From the NCBI GenBank assembly GCA_963210315.1, contig OY723249.1, forward strand, positions 434,001-498,000: DNA of 64,000 nt, read 5' to 3'. The DNA comes from Rhynchopus euleeides (lineage: Eukaryota > Euglenozoa > Diplonemea > Diplonemida > Diplonemidae). The first letter of the stretch is position 1, and every line of letters begins with the position of its first letter. Below are positions 34,001-42,993 of the stretch, one piece after another. Under the pieces are notes generated by a model. That model did no database searches. It worked only from the letters and a program-made list of their open reading frames with translations, and was not told the origin of the DNA. The translations under genes and the position numbers were made by a program.

Positions 34001-37000
34001 GCAACCTCCCCGAAGAAGTCGCCATCCTTCAGCATGCAGACCACCGACCCGTTGACAGACACGGAGAGGTGCCCACGCGACACGAAGTACATCTCATCAC
34101 CACCTTCGCCTTCGCGGATCACCGTTTGGTCCTTCGTAAAGCCGCGTGGCATGAGATGGTCCACCACCTCGTGGATGAACTTATCGTCCTCACAGGTCTT
34201 GAAGAAGGGCACCTTGCGCAGCATGTCGGAGAGCACGAACGTCTGGAACCTGCTGCGCGCAAGCCGGAGGATGTCATCCGCCTCCCTGGGGTACGACCGC
34301 AGCACTTCCTCCAGGTCGGTCTTGGTGAGGACAAGCAGGTTGGAGTTGGCGTTGGTCAGGATTGTTGCAGTCCGCGGGGTGTCGTAGAGGAGGGCAACTT
34401 CGCCGAAGAAGTCGCCGTCGCGCATGGTATGCACGACGTTCCGCCCGACCTTCACGCTGAGGCTCCCACGGGAGACAAAGAACATCTTGTCACCGCCCTC
34501 TCCCTCCTGCACCACGACGGACCCCCGCACATAATACTTAATCTTCACCCTCGCGATGACCTGTGCACGGAACTCATCGCTGGAGTGTTTGAAGAAGGAC
34601 ACTTTCTTGATGAAGCCATCCAGGACCTGCTTTCTGAACCGCTCCTCTGCAATCGCGGCAACGCCTGCCGCGACGCGGGGCTCGCTCAGCATGACCTTCT
34701 TGAAGTCCTTCTTCGTCAGGATGAACACCTGTGTGGTGGCACAGGAGATGATGGTTGCTGTGCGCGGGGTGTCGAAGACAACCGCGATCTCCCCGAAGAA
34801 GTCGCCATCCTTCATCGTCGTGACGACAGACCCCTCGACAGACACCTGCAGCGCGCCCCGCGAGATGAAGTACATTTCATTCCCACCCTCACCCTCCGTC
34901 ACGATCACATCGTTTGCGTAGAACATCTTGGGCTTGAGGCAGTTCACCACAGTTGTCAGGAATTCCTCCTCGCAGGACAGGAAGATGGGAACCTTTCTGA
35001 CAATATCATGCAGCACGTGCCTCCTGAGTCGGGTTGCCGCAATCTCACGTGTCCAAGCTGCCTCCATCGGATATTTGCTGATGACGGCTTGGAACCCCTG
35101 GTTGCTTAGCGAGTAGAGATAGCTGTCCTTCAAGGCCACGATGGATGCGATGCGAGGTGTGTCATACAGCAGCGCGATCTCACCGAAGAAGTTGCCGTCT
35201 GTCAGGGTGTGCACCACACGGCCTCCGATCAGCACAGAGAGGCGCCCGCGCGATATGAAGAACATCTCGTCTCCACCCTCGCCTTGGCGGATGACGTATG
35301 ACCCCTTGTCGAACTTCTTTGCGACCAGGAGGGAAGTCATCTCCTTGATCATGTCTTCATTCCGGCAGCGGACAAACAGGGGCACCGTGCGGATCAGGTC
35401 CTGGAGGACGTTTGTCTGGAACCGACTCTCCGCAATGTGCATCACATCCGCGATGGTCTCGGGGGACTGCTGCGCCAGAATGCTCTGGAAGTCTTTCTTC
35501 TTCAGCGTGAAGTGTTGTGCCCGCGTCAGGCACTTCAGGTTGACCGTTCGGGGTGTGTGGTATATCAGGGCAATCTCCCCAAAGCAGGTTTCATCGCGGT
35601 ATTCACCAACCTCCTTGCTGCCGACGTAGGCGGCATGGCGGCCCTTCGCGATGAGGTGCATCTCGTTCTCTCCATCGTCATCCTCGTCGTCGTCGTCGTC
35701 ATCATCGTTCTCCGCCTCATCCTCGTCAGGCGACTTCTCCTTCTTGCCGGAATATATCATCTCCCCAACCTCATAGACACGCGACGACAACGCACCGACG
35801 ACACGTGCGATAAAGGCGACGTCGGATTTGCATCTTTCAAAGAGTGGGACACGCTGCACTATGCCATGCAGCACTGTCTTGGAATAGATGCTGCGGATCG
35901 CGGTTGTCAGCGGGTCTGTCAGGGTCCTGGGGTATCTCGCAAGCACCGTGTGGAAGTCCTCCCTGCTGAGGGTCAGCAGAAGCCCGTCTGTGTCAAACAC
36001 CATGCGCTCCAGCCGTGGGCAGTCGAACTCGCAGAGCGAGTTTTCGCTGAAGAACGTCCCCTCTGGAACGTAGTGGATGAGGTTCACACCGTCGTCCAGC
36101 GGGGCTGCCATCGTCGGCAGGATGAGGCTGTGCCGCTGGCGGTGCGAGCTGGCGACAGAGTAGCGTGTGACTGGGTACGGCAGGTTCTCCTTCAGATTCT
36201 TCGAAAAGGCGAACACGCTGGGGGACTCCGGCCAGTCCGCCCACGACTCATTCGACGACGACGAAATGTCCTCCAGGCTCTCCGGGTCTTGGGCCTCTGC
36301 GACCCCCGTGTCCAGCCCACCCAGCACCTCCTTTGGCTTTGCCTTCTCGACCTTCAGCCTCCCCCTGGCGAGGAAGAGCATGCAGTCGCGGTCCATCGAA
36401 GGCTCAATCGCGACGTCGCCTTCCTTTCCGACAACAGGGTTCATCACGGCCGCAAGGTCCCGCAGCAGCGGGGTGTGCCGCGACCCACAGCGGGAGAACA
36501 CCGAAGAGGCCTGCTTCCTCAGCCTGTAGAGCTCGCCGTGGATCGAGGATGTCAGGAGCTTCCGGCCTGCAGCCTTCAGCTGTGTCTGGAGCGAGGGGTA
36601 GTTTGACAGGACCTCCTCGAAGGTATCGCGGGAGAGGACCAGGATTGTCGTCTTCTTTGTGGCCTTCAGGGTGTGCAGGCGTGGCGCGTCGTAGAACAGG
36701 CGGACTGCCCCGAAGAAGTGGTTGTGTGTGAGGGTGGCTTCGACACGCCCGTCCCGCGCAACATCGACTGCACCGTCGTACACAAAGAACATCTCCGTGC
36801 CTGAGGTGTGAACATCTATCTCAGGGATGAACTCGACAGCATTCGTGGTGGACGATGCCAGTGAATCATCGGTCCGTATGCTGCAGGTCGCTGTTGCATT
36901 CACCGTACAGACGACATTACCCTCCTCCAGCTCCCGCATTGTGAGCCTGAAAGCCAGGTCCCGCATGAAAGCGAGGTTTTCCGTCTCAGCGAATATGTTC

Positions 37001-40000
37001 ACCATCTTGACCATGTGGAACAGGGCCTTGTGGTAGTAACGTATCTTTGCGAGGTGGTGGAGCTCCACATCAACTGCTGGGTACCGCGACAGGATCTCCC
37101 GGAACAGAACCCTATCTAAGATGTAGTACGACGTGTCGGACACCGCCTCCACAAGCGCTCCCCGCGTGGTGTAGAAGAGCAGAGCCATCTGGCCGAAGTG
37201 GTCCCCATCGGTCAGCACCTTCTCTTCCTTAACAATCTGCCCGCTGTTGGCAGAGGATGCGCTATCCTCCACCACCTTCAGCGCACCCTGGTTGATGAAG
37301 ATCATGGTGTCGCCAAAATCGCCGGGCTGAACCACGGTCGCCCCAGCTTCGCAAGACCCCATCTCAAAATGCTCGCAGATCTCCGAGATAAACGCCTCGT
37401 TGTCGCAGCTGTGGAAAAGGTAGGACGCCCGCAGAAGCTTCACCATCACGGTGATACGATTCTCACAGGATATGGCAGATCTGATGGCACGGATAAGACC
37501 TGCTTTGTGAGGCTGCCCCGGGGACTCGAGCAGGGCTATGAAGGCCTGCTGCGGCAATGCGAGCAGCGAGGTGTTCTGATCGACCCTCAGCGAGAAAACC
37601 CGCGGCGTTTTATGCAGCAGGGCAACCTCGTGCACCACAGCCCCATCGCGCAGCGTCTCGATATCGTGGTTCGCCTCGATCAAACTCACGGCCCCCCTCA
37701 CGATGAAATACATGTCATCCCCACGCTCCGACCGCGACAGAAAGATATACCGCGCGGATGACTCCCCCGACACATCAAACGACTGCGGGATGAACTCCTC
37801 CACCGCCTGCCTCAGGAAAGCCTCCAGATCCCCTTTGCTGAACTCCGCCCAACCGCCGGCCTCAGCAGAGCCTACGAGACGCTGCATCCACCGGAGTGAC
37901 CGCACCACATTACACAGCACGCAGCGATACGCCTCCCCCGCTGCACGGCGCACCTCCTCCACCTCGTCTGGGAAGGGTGCCTTCCGACACACAGCGAGAA
38001 GCGTGGGACGATCCAACACGAGGAGAGTCGCCTCCTCGGACACGCAAGTGATGCGGTAGGTTCTGGGGAGGTCGTGCAGCACCTCCGCCACCCCAAAGCA
38101 GCACCCATCCCCTCTGTGATCCTCCCCGAAAGCATGCTCGATCCGGATCAGGCCCCGCGAGACGATCCCGAGGAACTCAAAGGGGGTCCCCCTTTCCACA
38201 ACAACATCCCCCTGGCGGAAGCACCGCGGCTGCATCCCCCTGATGACGAGGCTGGGTATATCGAACGCCGTGTCGCTGAGCCTGCACCCCCGGAACAGCG
38301 GGACCCTCTGGATGACACTGAGGAGAGGGCCGTGGTGGAGGCGCAGGGCGAGCAGCCCCTCCTGCCTGCCGTAGCTCTCCACGACAGGGTCGAGGTCGGA
38401 GCGGCGCAGCTCCAGGCAGAAGGTCTCCTCCTCCGCCTCGATGCGGTGGAGGCGCGGTATGTCGAACACCAGCGCATCCGCGCAGCAGAACTCGCCATCC
38501 CCGAAGAACTGCTCCGACACCTCCTCAGGCACTGGAGGCGCAGCACCTCCCTCACGCCCTTGGGAGGAGGTTGGGGAGGCAATCATCTGCGGCAGGCGGG
38601 TCGTCTTGCGGAGGCGCCCCCGGGAGATGAAGATCATGGTTCTGCCGCAGCCGCCGTAGTCGGTGACAACCGCGCCTTTGGGGTATGTTACTCTGCGGAG
38701 GAGTTGCACCGCATCCCTGACAAAGGCGTCGGAGCTGGTGCAGTCTGGAAAGAGGGGGGATTTGTTCCGGAGGATGTCGAAGAAGTCTGATTCAAGGGCT
38801 TGCCTAGAGGCGTTGTCCGCCGCGAGTCTGTCCTCCGGGTATCGTGCAACCTCCTCAACGTATGCGGTTCGGGTGAGAGTGTATACCACGGTGTCCTCCT
38901 CCACCGCGATCCGCACCGTCCGCGGCGGGGGGAAGAGGAGTGACATCACGTTGGCACACCCCGCATCCCGCAGCACCTCGCGCGGCTGCCCCTCCCTCTC
39001 GCAGCTCAGCGATCCGGTGAAGATAAAGTGCGCCTCGGGGACCCCCTCCCCCACCGCGATGACATCGCCTTTGCGGTATACATGCCGCTGCAGGCGCTGG
39101 GCGATACACCTCGCAGCCTGCACAGAGGTTCCGGACAGCAGAGGGGTATGCTGCACCATCGCTGGCAGGGAGTCATGCCGGAACATATCTAATGCAGCGT
39201 CGGAGAGGCTCTGAAATGCCTCGGGGTGGGTGGGCCGCAGCGCCGCGGCGAGCTCCTCTGCCTTTAGGGTGTAGACAAGCGAGGGGAGCTTCGCGGTGAT
39301 CTGATACACCCGCATGTTGCTGTGGAAGAGGTCAACCGATCCGTAGATCTCCCCGTCGTTCAGAGAGGTGAGGTGCCCCGCCTCGCCGAAGACATCCAGC
39401 TTCCCCTGGCAGACGAAGTAGAGCGTGTCACCTCCGCTGCCAAATCCGGACACCTCAAAACCTGCGTCGCATCGGGAAGGCTCTCTGGAGACGAGGGTGT
39501 CTGCGATCTGCTCCATTGCTTCCTTCGGTGCCCTCTGGAGGAGACGGTCCTTCCCGATAGCCCATGCGACCGCGGTTCTCTGGAAAATTCGCAGCGCATT
39601 CCGGTGTGCCTTCTGGGTGTCAGCGGGGTACATCTTATCCAGGTCTTTGAGGGATTCGGACCCCAATGTGAAGCACACCGTGTGCTCCACAACCAACGCG
39701 GAGGTTGTGCTGGGGATCTCGAGGAAGAGGTTCAGCTCGCCGTAATGGGATGCGTCCCGCAGGGAGGGTTTGTGAACCCCGTCCTCCATCAGCGAGACAT
39801 GGCCTCGGCAGACGATGAAGAAAAACCCGGGCGTGCCTTCGGAGAGGACATAGCTGTCTGGAGGGCATTCCCGGGGGGAAAGCTTCCGCACAACCCGCCG
39901 GAGGAAGGGCGTGGAGCAGCCAGAGAGGACGTCGAGCCCCGCGACGATTCCGAAGAGAACTTCCCGCTGGAAGATGTTCCAAGAGCTGTCCTGGATCTTG

Positions 40001-42993
40001 CGGAGGAGGAGGGTGGAGGGGGAGCTGGGGTTTGGGAGGGCGACGCCGGGGCTGGCGGGTGGCACCCCACCACCACCCCCACGCCAGGTCTGCTTCAGAG
40101 ATGCGGCGCGAACCCCGCTTCGCTTCAGATCGGAGGTTGACGCTGCTGAGCCACATCTCCCCCATACTCCCCCACCACCACCCCCCGTGACAGCCCGGGT
40201 GAAGGCATCTCTGGATAGGATGAGGACTTCTGCGGTGTCCTCGCCGCAGATGGGGCGCACCGACACCGAGAATGCCCGCGGCGTCGCCTCCACGAGCGAG
40301 AGGTAGCCGTAGGCAGACCCTTCCTGGAGGGGTGGGGTCGGGGGGTGCTGCTGCTGCTGCTGCTTCCCCACCGGAGTCACGTCGGCACAGCCCCGAAGGA
40401 GGATGACCAGCTTCCCGCTGTCCCACGCCTCCTCGCCGGACACGACAGAGGGGGTGAGCTTCTCCAGCCTGGCGATGTGTAGCGGCGTGGGGGTGTCGGC
40501 GGTGTCTGCATGCCCCGCCACCCCACCTGCGCCTTCCGCGTTTCGGCTGGGCGCGCTGCGCCCCCCAGCCACAGCGGGGAAATCGGCGAATTTTTGCAGG
40601 GTCCGGGTGGCGCCGCCCGCACCCTGGGGGAACCGCACAGTCTCCAACACCATCGCGCCGACCAGCCTCTCGGCGAGGCCATACGTCACCTCGGAGCGGG
40701 AGAGAGGGGACATCGGCACCGAATCCTCCGGGGAGGTCATCAAGGAGGATGTGAGGGGGTCATCCTCCGCACCGGGGCAGCTGAATGGGCTGCCCGGCTG
40801 CTGATGCTGCTGCTGCTGCTGCTGCCTCCTGCTGATCCTGCCGCTGCCCTGCCCCCCGTGCGGCTCACCTCTCGGGATCAAAGACTCTAAAAAGGGGACT
40901 TTTCGGAGTATAGGCGCCAGGACAGACCTGCAGTACTCCACCCCGGCTATCTCTGAGGCTCTCGCGATAGTTTCGGATGTTTCGTGCATCCCCAAAGCTT
41001 CTTGGAATGCCACCGGGTGTATCGCACAGAGTGTGGTCTCCCCAGAAGCCCGAACCGCAAAGCTCCTCGGAGTGGGATGGAAGAGGCACACCGCATTCAG
41101 CACATCCCCTGCGCGGATCACCGAGGCGGGGGGCACGGCGGAGCTGCCCCTCCCGGATTCACCCCACTCGATCCCCTCCGTGAGGAGGGAGCCCCGGAGG
41201 ACGACGTAGGCGAGGCTCTCCATCGCGATGTCTCTGCTCTGCAGGACCTCCCCATCGGAATACTCCCTCTTGGCAACGGTTTCCGCGATGTGGCATATGG
41301 TTGCGTCGGAGAGGGGGTGCATGAAAGGGATCGTGCGGAGCATGCGGGGGAGGGACATCCGCTGGAAGAAGTCGGATGCGATCTTCTGGAGGGCGGAGGC
41401 AGGGGCGGGGTGTGAGGCGAGGGCGGAGTCGAGCCCATCCCTCTCCAGGACATGCATCTGGCAGTGCGACAGGGCAACCGCCTCCCCTACAGACACGCCT
41501 GTCAGCAACGCAACCTCTCCAAATACACCTCCCTCCTGCATTACAACCTCCTTCTGCACCGCGGGGCTGTCTGAGCTGCCAGGAGGAATATCCCTCCTCA
41601 CCAGGCCTACCCCCAGCCTCGGCGGAATCGCGTCCTCCCCCGCAGTCTCAAACCCAGGCTGCGCCGAGGGGGCGGGGCTTCTGGGGCTGGTTGGCACCCC
41701 CTTCTCCACCCCAACCTGAACCCTCCCCCGGGTGACGACGCAGAGCGACGTGACAGGGCTCATCCTGCCACCCTTCGGGAGAGATATAACACGCATCGCC
41801 GCAACGCAGGCTCGGAAGAAGGCGGTGAACCCCTCGGGGATACCCCTGTCCTCTACAGGGCAGGCTTCGCCTAGAAGGGGAGGGATTTCGCTCTCTGAGG
41901 CATCGTCCCCTGAAGCGAACCCCCCCCGCGGGCTGGCGTGGGGTGAGAGGGGGCGGAGCGCAGCCAGTGGGGCATGCGGGTGGGGAGCTGTGCCGCCCAG
42001 GGAGTTGCCGCTGCCTCCACCCCCGCCTCCGCAGAGCTGCGAGAAAAGAGCTGTCGAAAAACGGAGCTTCTGCTGGAGCAGCGCATGGAGGCGGTGGTCT
42101 GCGAAATCCGACATGGTGTGATATGCGGCGCACATCTCCGCCTCGGTGGGAGGGGCGTCTGTCTGGTGGGGGTGCTGTGATGGCGGGGATGCGCAGCAGC
42201 AGAATGAAGGGGGGTCGCCACCACCACCACCACCACCCCGCGCCGCTGCCCCAGGGGGGAACAGCTGGGCGAGGTCACCCCGGGAGATCTGGAGGATGCG
42301 GGTATCCGTCACGGCAAACGCCTGGATCTCGCGGGGTGCGTTTGCAAACAGCTCGATGTCCCCCACCGCATCTCCGCGATGGAGCGTGGCGGGCGGGTTG
42401 GGTGAACCCCTTGGTGGGTATACAACGGCCTTGCCCTGCACCACCACCGAGAGGGCCGACCCACCTTGATTTGGAGCGGCGACGCAGGACCCTGCTGGGA
42501 AATCCACCAGAGCCATGGCGCCGAGCAGCGCCCTGGCAACCGCGGAGGACAGGGCCTCACCCCTCCCGGGGGGGAGAGCCGCGGACCCACCGCACTGCGG
42601 GCAGGCGGTGCGCACACCCCTGCAGGCCTGCACCATGGGGAGCCCTGCGACAAGCGGCAGCAGAGTGGCGGGATCCGCAGGTGATTTTACCTCGCAGTGA
42701 TGCCCCCGCTGTCGGTGCGCCTCTGCAGAAGGCAGGCGGAGCGGTGCCGAGGTGGAGGTGGGTGTGGTGGCGGTGCTGCCCGCCTGCTGCGGCATGCTGT
42801 GGAGCGCCGCAGCGGGAGGCGTGCCGAGGAGGGGTGGCAGCGTGTCGCGTGTGGGCTTTGCGATGCCATCGAGAGCGGCGGGGCAGGGTGTAGGGGCTGC
42901 CGCAGCGGCTGCCCTCCTGCTCGCGGCGGCGCCAACACCGGCGAGGCGACCCTTCGCGGCACGGCGCGGGAGAGGGGGTTGCAGCTGTGCCAT
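31060..42993 (-). CDS. Giant protein of about 25 tandem cyclic-nucleotide-binding-like domains
   Basis: A single open frame of 3977 residues with no intron. The ATG at 42993 (MAQLQPPLPRR) is preferred over an in-frame GTG at 43008. I count about 25 cNMP-binding-type beta-roll domains of 115-135 residues, each introduced by a helix such as LHDLVRKVPLF. The last eleven (about residues 2510-3977) are near-canonical, with the GEGGDEMYFVSRGEL hairpin and an intact phosphate-binding cassette (FGEVALIYDTPRTATI, with Glu and Arg). The first thirteen (about 180-2370) are degenerate and mostly lack the Gly-Glu and Arg pair. Domain 14 carries an acidic D/E insert (35660-35730). There is no kinase, channel or membrane segment. 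It is probably a cyclic-nucleotide (or nucleoside) sensing scaffold. Kinetoplastids have multi-domain relatives with few copies; I know none this large. Confidence 0.92.
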   Translation of the reverse strand: MAQLQPPLPRRAAKGRLAGVGAAASRRAAAAAAPTPCPAALDGIAKPTRDTLPPLLGTPPAAALHSMPQQAGSTATTPTSTSAPLRLPSAEAHRQRGHHCEVKSPADPATLLPLVAGLPMVQACRGVRTACPQCGGSAALPPGRGEALSSAVARALLGAMALVDFPAGSCVAAPNQGGSALSVVVQGKAVVYPPRGSPNPPATLHRGDAVGDIELFANAPREIQAFAVTDTRILQISRGDLAQLFPPGAAARGGGGGGGDPPSFCCCASPPSQHPHQTDAPPTEAEMCAAYHTMSDFADHRLHALLQQKLRFSTALFSQLCGGGGGGSGNSLGGTAPHPHAPLAALRPLSPHASPRGGFASGDDASESEIPPLLGEACPVEDRGIPEGFTAFFRACVAAMRVISLPKGGRMSPVTSLCVVTRGRVQVGVEKGVPTSPRSPAPSAQPGFETAGEDAIPPRLGVGLVRRDIPPGSSDSPAVQKEVVMQEGGVFGEVALLTGVSVGEAVALSHCQMHVLERDGLDSALASHPAPASALQKIASDFFQRMSLPRMLRTIPFMHPLSDATICHIAETVAKREYSDGEVLQSRDIAMESLAYVVLRGSLLTEGIEWGESGRGSSAVPPASVIRAGDVLNAVCLFHPTPRSFAVRASGETTLCAIHPVAFQEALGMHETSETIARASEIAGVEYCRSVLAPILRKVPFLESLIPRGEPHGGQGSGRISRRQQQQQQHQQPGSPFSCPGAEDDPLTSSLMTSPEDSVPMSPLSRSEVTYGLAERLVGAMVLETVRFPQGAGGATRTLQKFADFPAVAGGRSAPSRNAEGAGGVAGHADTADTPTPLHIARLEKLTPSVVSGEEAWDSGKLVILLRGCADVTPVGKQQQQQHPPTPPLQEGSAYGYLSLVEATPRAFSVSVRPICGEDTAEVLILSRDAFTRAVTGGGGGGVWGRCGSAASTSDLKRSGVRAASLKQTWRGGGGGVPPASPGVALPNPSSPSTLLLRKIQDSSWNIFQREVLFGIVAGLDVLSGCSTPFLRRVVRKLSPRECPPDSYVLSEGTPGFFFIVCRGHVSLMEDGVHKPSLRDASHYGELNLFLEIPSTTSALVVEHTVCFTLGSESLKDLDKMYPADTQKAHRNALRIFQRTAVAWAIGKDRLLQRAPKEAMEQIADTLVSREPSRCDAGFEVSGFGSGGDTLYFVCQGKLDVFGEAGHLTSLNDGEIYGSVDLFHSNMRVYQITAKLPSLVYTLKAEELAAALRPTHPEAFQSLSDAALDMFRHDSLPAMVQHTPLLSGTSVQAARCIAQRLQRHVYRKGDVIAVGEGVPEAHFIFTGSLSCEREGQPREVLRDAGCANVMSLLFPPPRTVRIAVEEDTVVYTLTRTAYVEEVARYPEDRLAADNASRQALESDFFDILRNKSPLFPDCTSSDAFVRDAVQLLRRVTYPKGAVVTDYGGCGRTMIFISRGRLRKTTRLPQMIASPTSSQGREGGAAPPVPEEVSEQFFGDGEFCCADALVFDIPRLHRIEAEEETFCLELRRSDLDPVVESYGRQEGLLALRLHHGPLLSVIQRVPLFRGCRLSDTAFDIPSLVIRGMQPRCFRQGDVVVERGTPFEFLGIVSRGLIRIEHAFGEDHRGDGCCFGVAEVLHDLPRTYRITCVSEEATLLVLDRPTLLAVCRKAPFPDEVEEVRRAAGEAYRCVLCNVVRSLRWMQRLVGSAEAGGWAEFSKGDLEAFLRQAVEEFIPQSFDVSGESSARYIFLSRSERGDDMYFIVRGAVSLIEANHDIETLRDGAVVHEVALLHKTPRVFSLRVDQNTSLLALPQQAFIALLESPGQPHKAGLIRAIRSAISCENRITVMVKLLRASYLFHSCDNEAFISEICEHFEMGSCEAGATVVQPGDFGDTMIFINQGALKVVEDSASSANSGQIVKEEKVLTDGDHFGQMALLFYTTRGALVEAVSDTSYYILDRVLFREILSRYPAVDVELHHLAKIRYYHKALFHMVKMVNIFAETENLAFMRDLAFRLTMRELEEGNVVCTVNATATCSIRTDDSLASSTTNAVEFIPEIDVHTSGTEMFFVYDGAVDVARDGRVEATLTHNHFFGAVRLFYDAPRLHTLKATKKTTILVLSRDTFEEVLSNYPSLQTQLKAAGRKLLTSSIHGELYRLRKQASSVFSRCGSRHTPLLRDLAAVMNPVVGKEGDVAIEPSMDRDCMLFLARGRLKVEKAKPKEVLGGLDTGVAEAQDPESLEDISSSSNESWADWPESPSVFAFSKNLKENLPYPVTRYSVASSHRQRHSLILPTMAAPLDDGVNLIHYVPEGTFFSENSLCEFDCPRLERMVFDTDGLLLTLSREDFHTVLARYPRTLTDPLTTAIRSIYSKTVLHGIVQRVPLFERCKSDVAFIARVVGALSSRVYEVGEMIYSGKKEKSPDEDEAENDDDDDDDEDDDGENEMHLIAKGRHAAYVGSKEVGEYRDETCFGEIALIYHTPRTVNLKCLTRAQHFTLKKKDFQSILAQQSPETIADVMHIAESRFQTNVLQDLIRTVPLFVRCRNEDMIKEMTSLLVAKKFDKGSYVIRQGEGGDEMFFISRGRLSVLIGGRVVHTLTDGNFFGEIALLYDTPRIASIVALKDSYLYSLSNQGFQAVISKYPMEAAWTREIAATRLRRHVLHDIVRKVPIFLSCEEEFLTTVVNCLKPKMFYANDVIVTEGEGGNEMYFISRGALQVSVEGSVVTTMKDGDFFGEIAVVFDTPRTATIISCATTQVFILTKKDFKKVMLSEPRVAAGVAAIAEERFRKQVLDGFIKKVSFFKHSSDEFRAQVIARVKIKYYVRGSVVVQEGEGGDKMFFVSRGSLSVKVGRNVVHTMRDGDFFGEVALLYDTPRTATILTNANSNLLVLTKTDLEEVLRSYPREADDILRLARSRFQTFVLSDMLRKVPFFKTCEDDKFIHEVVDHLMPRGFTKDQTVIREGEGGDEMYFVSRGHLSVSVNGSVVCMLKDGDFFGEVALIYDTPRTATITASDATQLFVLTKADFSGVMSRYSHAAEDIRAIARERFKQFVLHDLVRKVPLFHQNTNDAFINDVVDLLRPHMYKPGEYIIEEGAGGEEMYFISRGELDVMVGGKKVHALHDGDVFGEVALIYSTPRTATITARTNCLVLDLGRKDFLHLLLSHSAVSANVHAIAKQRLYTFVLQDIVKKVPLFKNCHSDEFIVDVVRCLEPVGFNEGDYVIKEGEGGEEMYFVSRGTLLVTVNEKVVHIMNDGDFFGEIALIYDTPRTATILAKTKAQLFVLKKEVLSTIMEQYPREGYHIKAIAKRRFEDYVLNTLVRNVPIFKGCKREFVDSLVQRLLPRKAARGLALTREGEGGDAMYFISRGELSISIQGRRVKKLRDGDFFGEVALVYDTPRTATIVAQTRGNLYVLTRADFAQVCENFPQEAVVITDIAAQRFVSFIKDIVRRNPLFAKTTEEFLVAITHALTPKTYQEGERVVIEGEGGDEMYFVSRGELEVTLNSRKVHTMKDGGYFGEVALVFETPRTATITAVTETNLFMLTRDTFNDILGDFPDEAGPVMQVAKTRMRGFILNDIVRKVPLFDGGARDLFIQDVVACLEPRTFDAGQSVIREGEGGDEMYFVSRGELSVIVGEKVVHTLKDGDFFGEVALMYDTPRTASITAIVRSQLFYLKKADFTTVVVQYPTESKSIAGIARERFKQFVLHDLVRKVPLFHQNTNDAFINDVVDLLRPHMYKPGEYIIEEGAGGEEMYFISRGELDVMVGGKKVHALHDGDVFGEVALIYSTPRTASIMATTSCLVLELTRSDFSQILAAYPSLTEGVRAIAKERLRTFVLQDLVKKVPIFKKCENDEFLSKVVQLLEPMQYLEGEVIMAEGDAGDSMYFVSQGELQVSAVGRNVGTLKDGDFFGEIALIFDTPRTATITSIGKSHLFHLDKRDFTALTQDHGQEGLAFKQVAKERFKKVIRLSTVFSGLAGK
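31625..31887 (-). repeat. 263-bp segment identical to 33581-33843 (domain 24)
   Basis: Codes for most of cyclic-nucleotide-binding domain 24 from HDLVRKVPLF to STPRTA. By eye it matches the segment in domain 19 base for base, while sequence just outside differs at several sites (for example GGACAAACTGC against GGACGAATTGC). Confidence 0.92.
33581..33843 (-). repeat. 263-bp segment identical to 31625-31887 (domain 19)
   Basis: Partner of the domain 24 segment. All other domains in the array differ freely at synonymous sites, so this pair was homogenised or duplicated recently. Confidence 0.92.
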
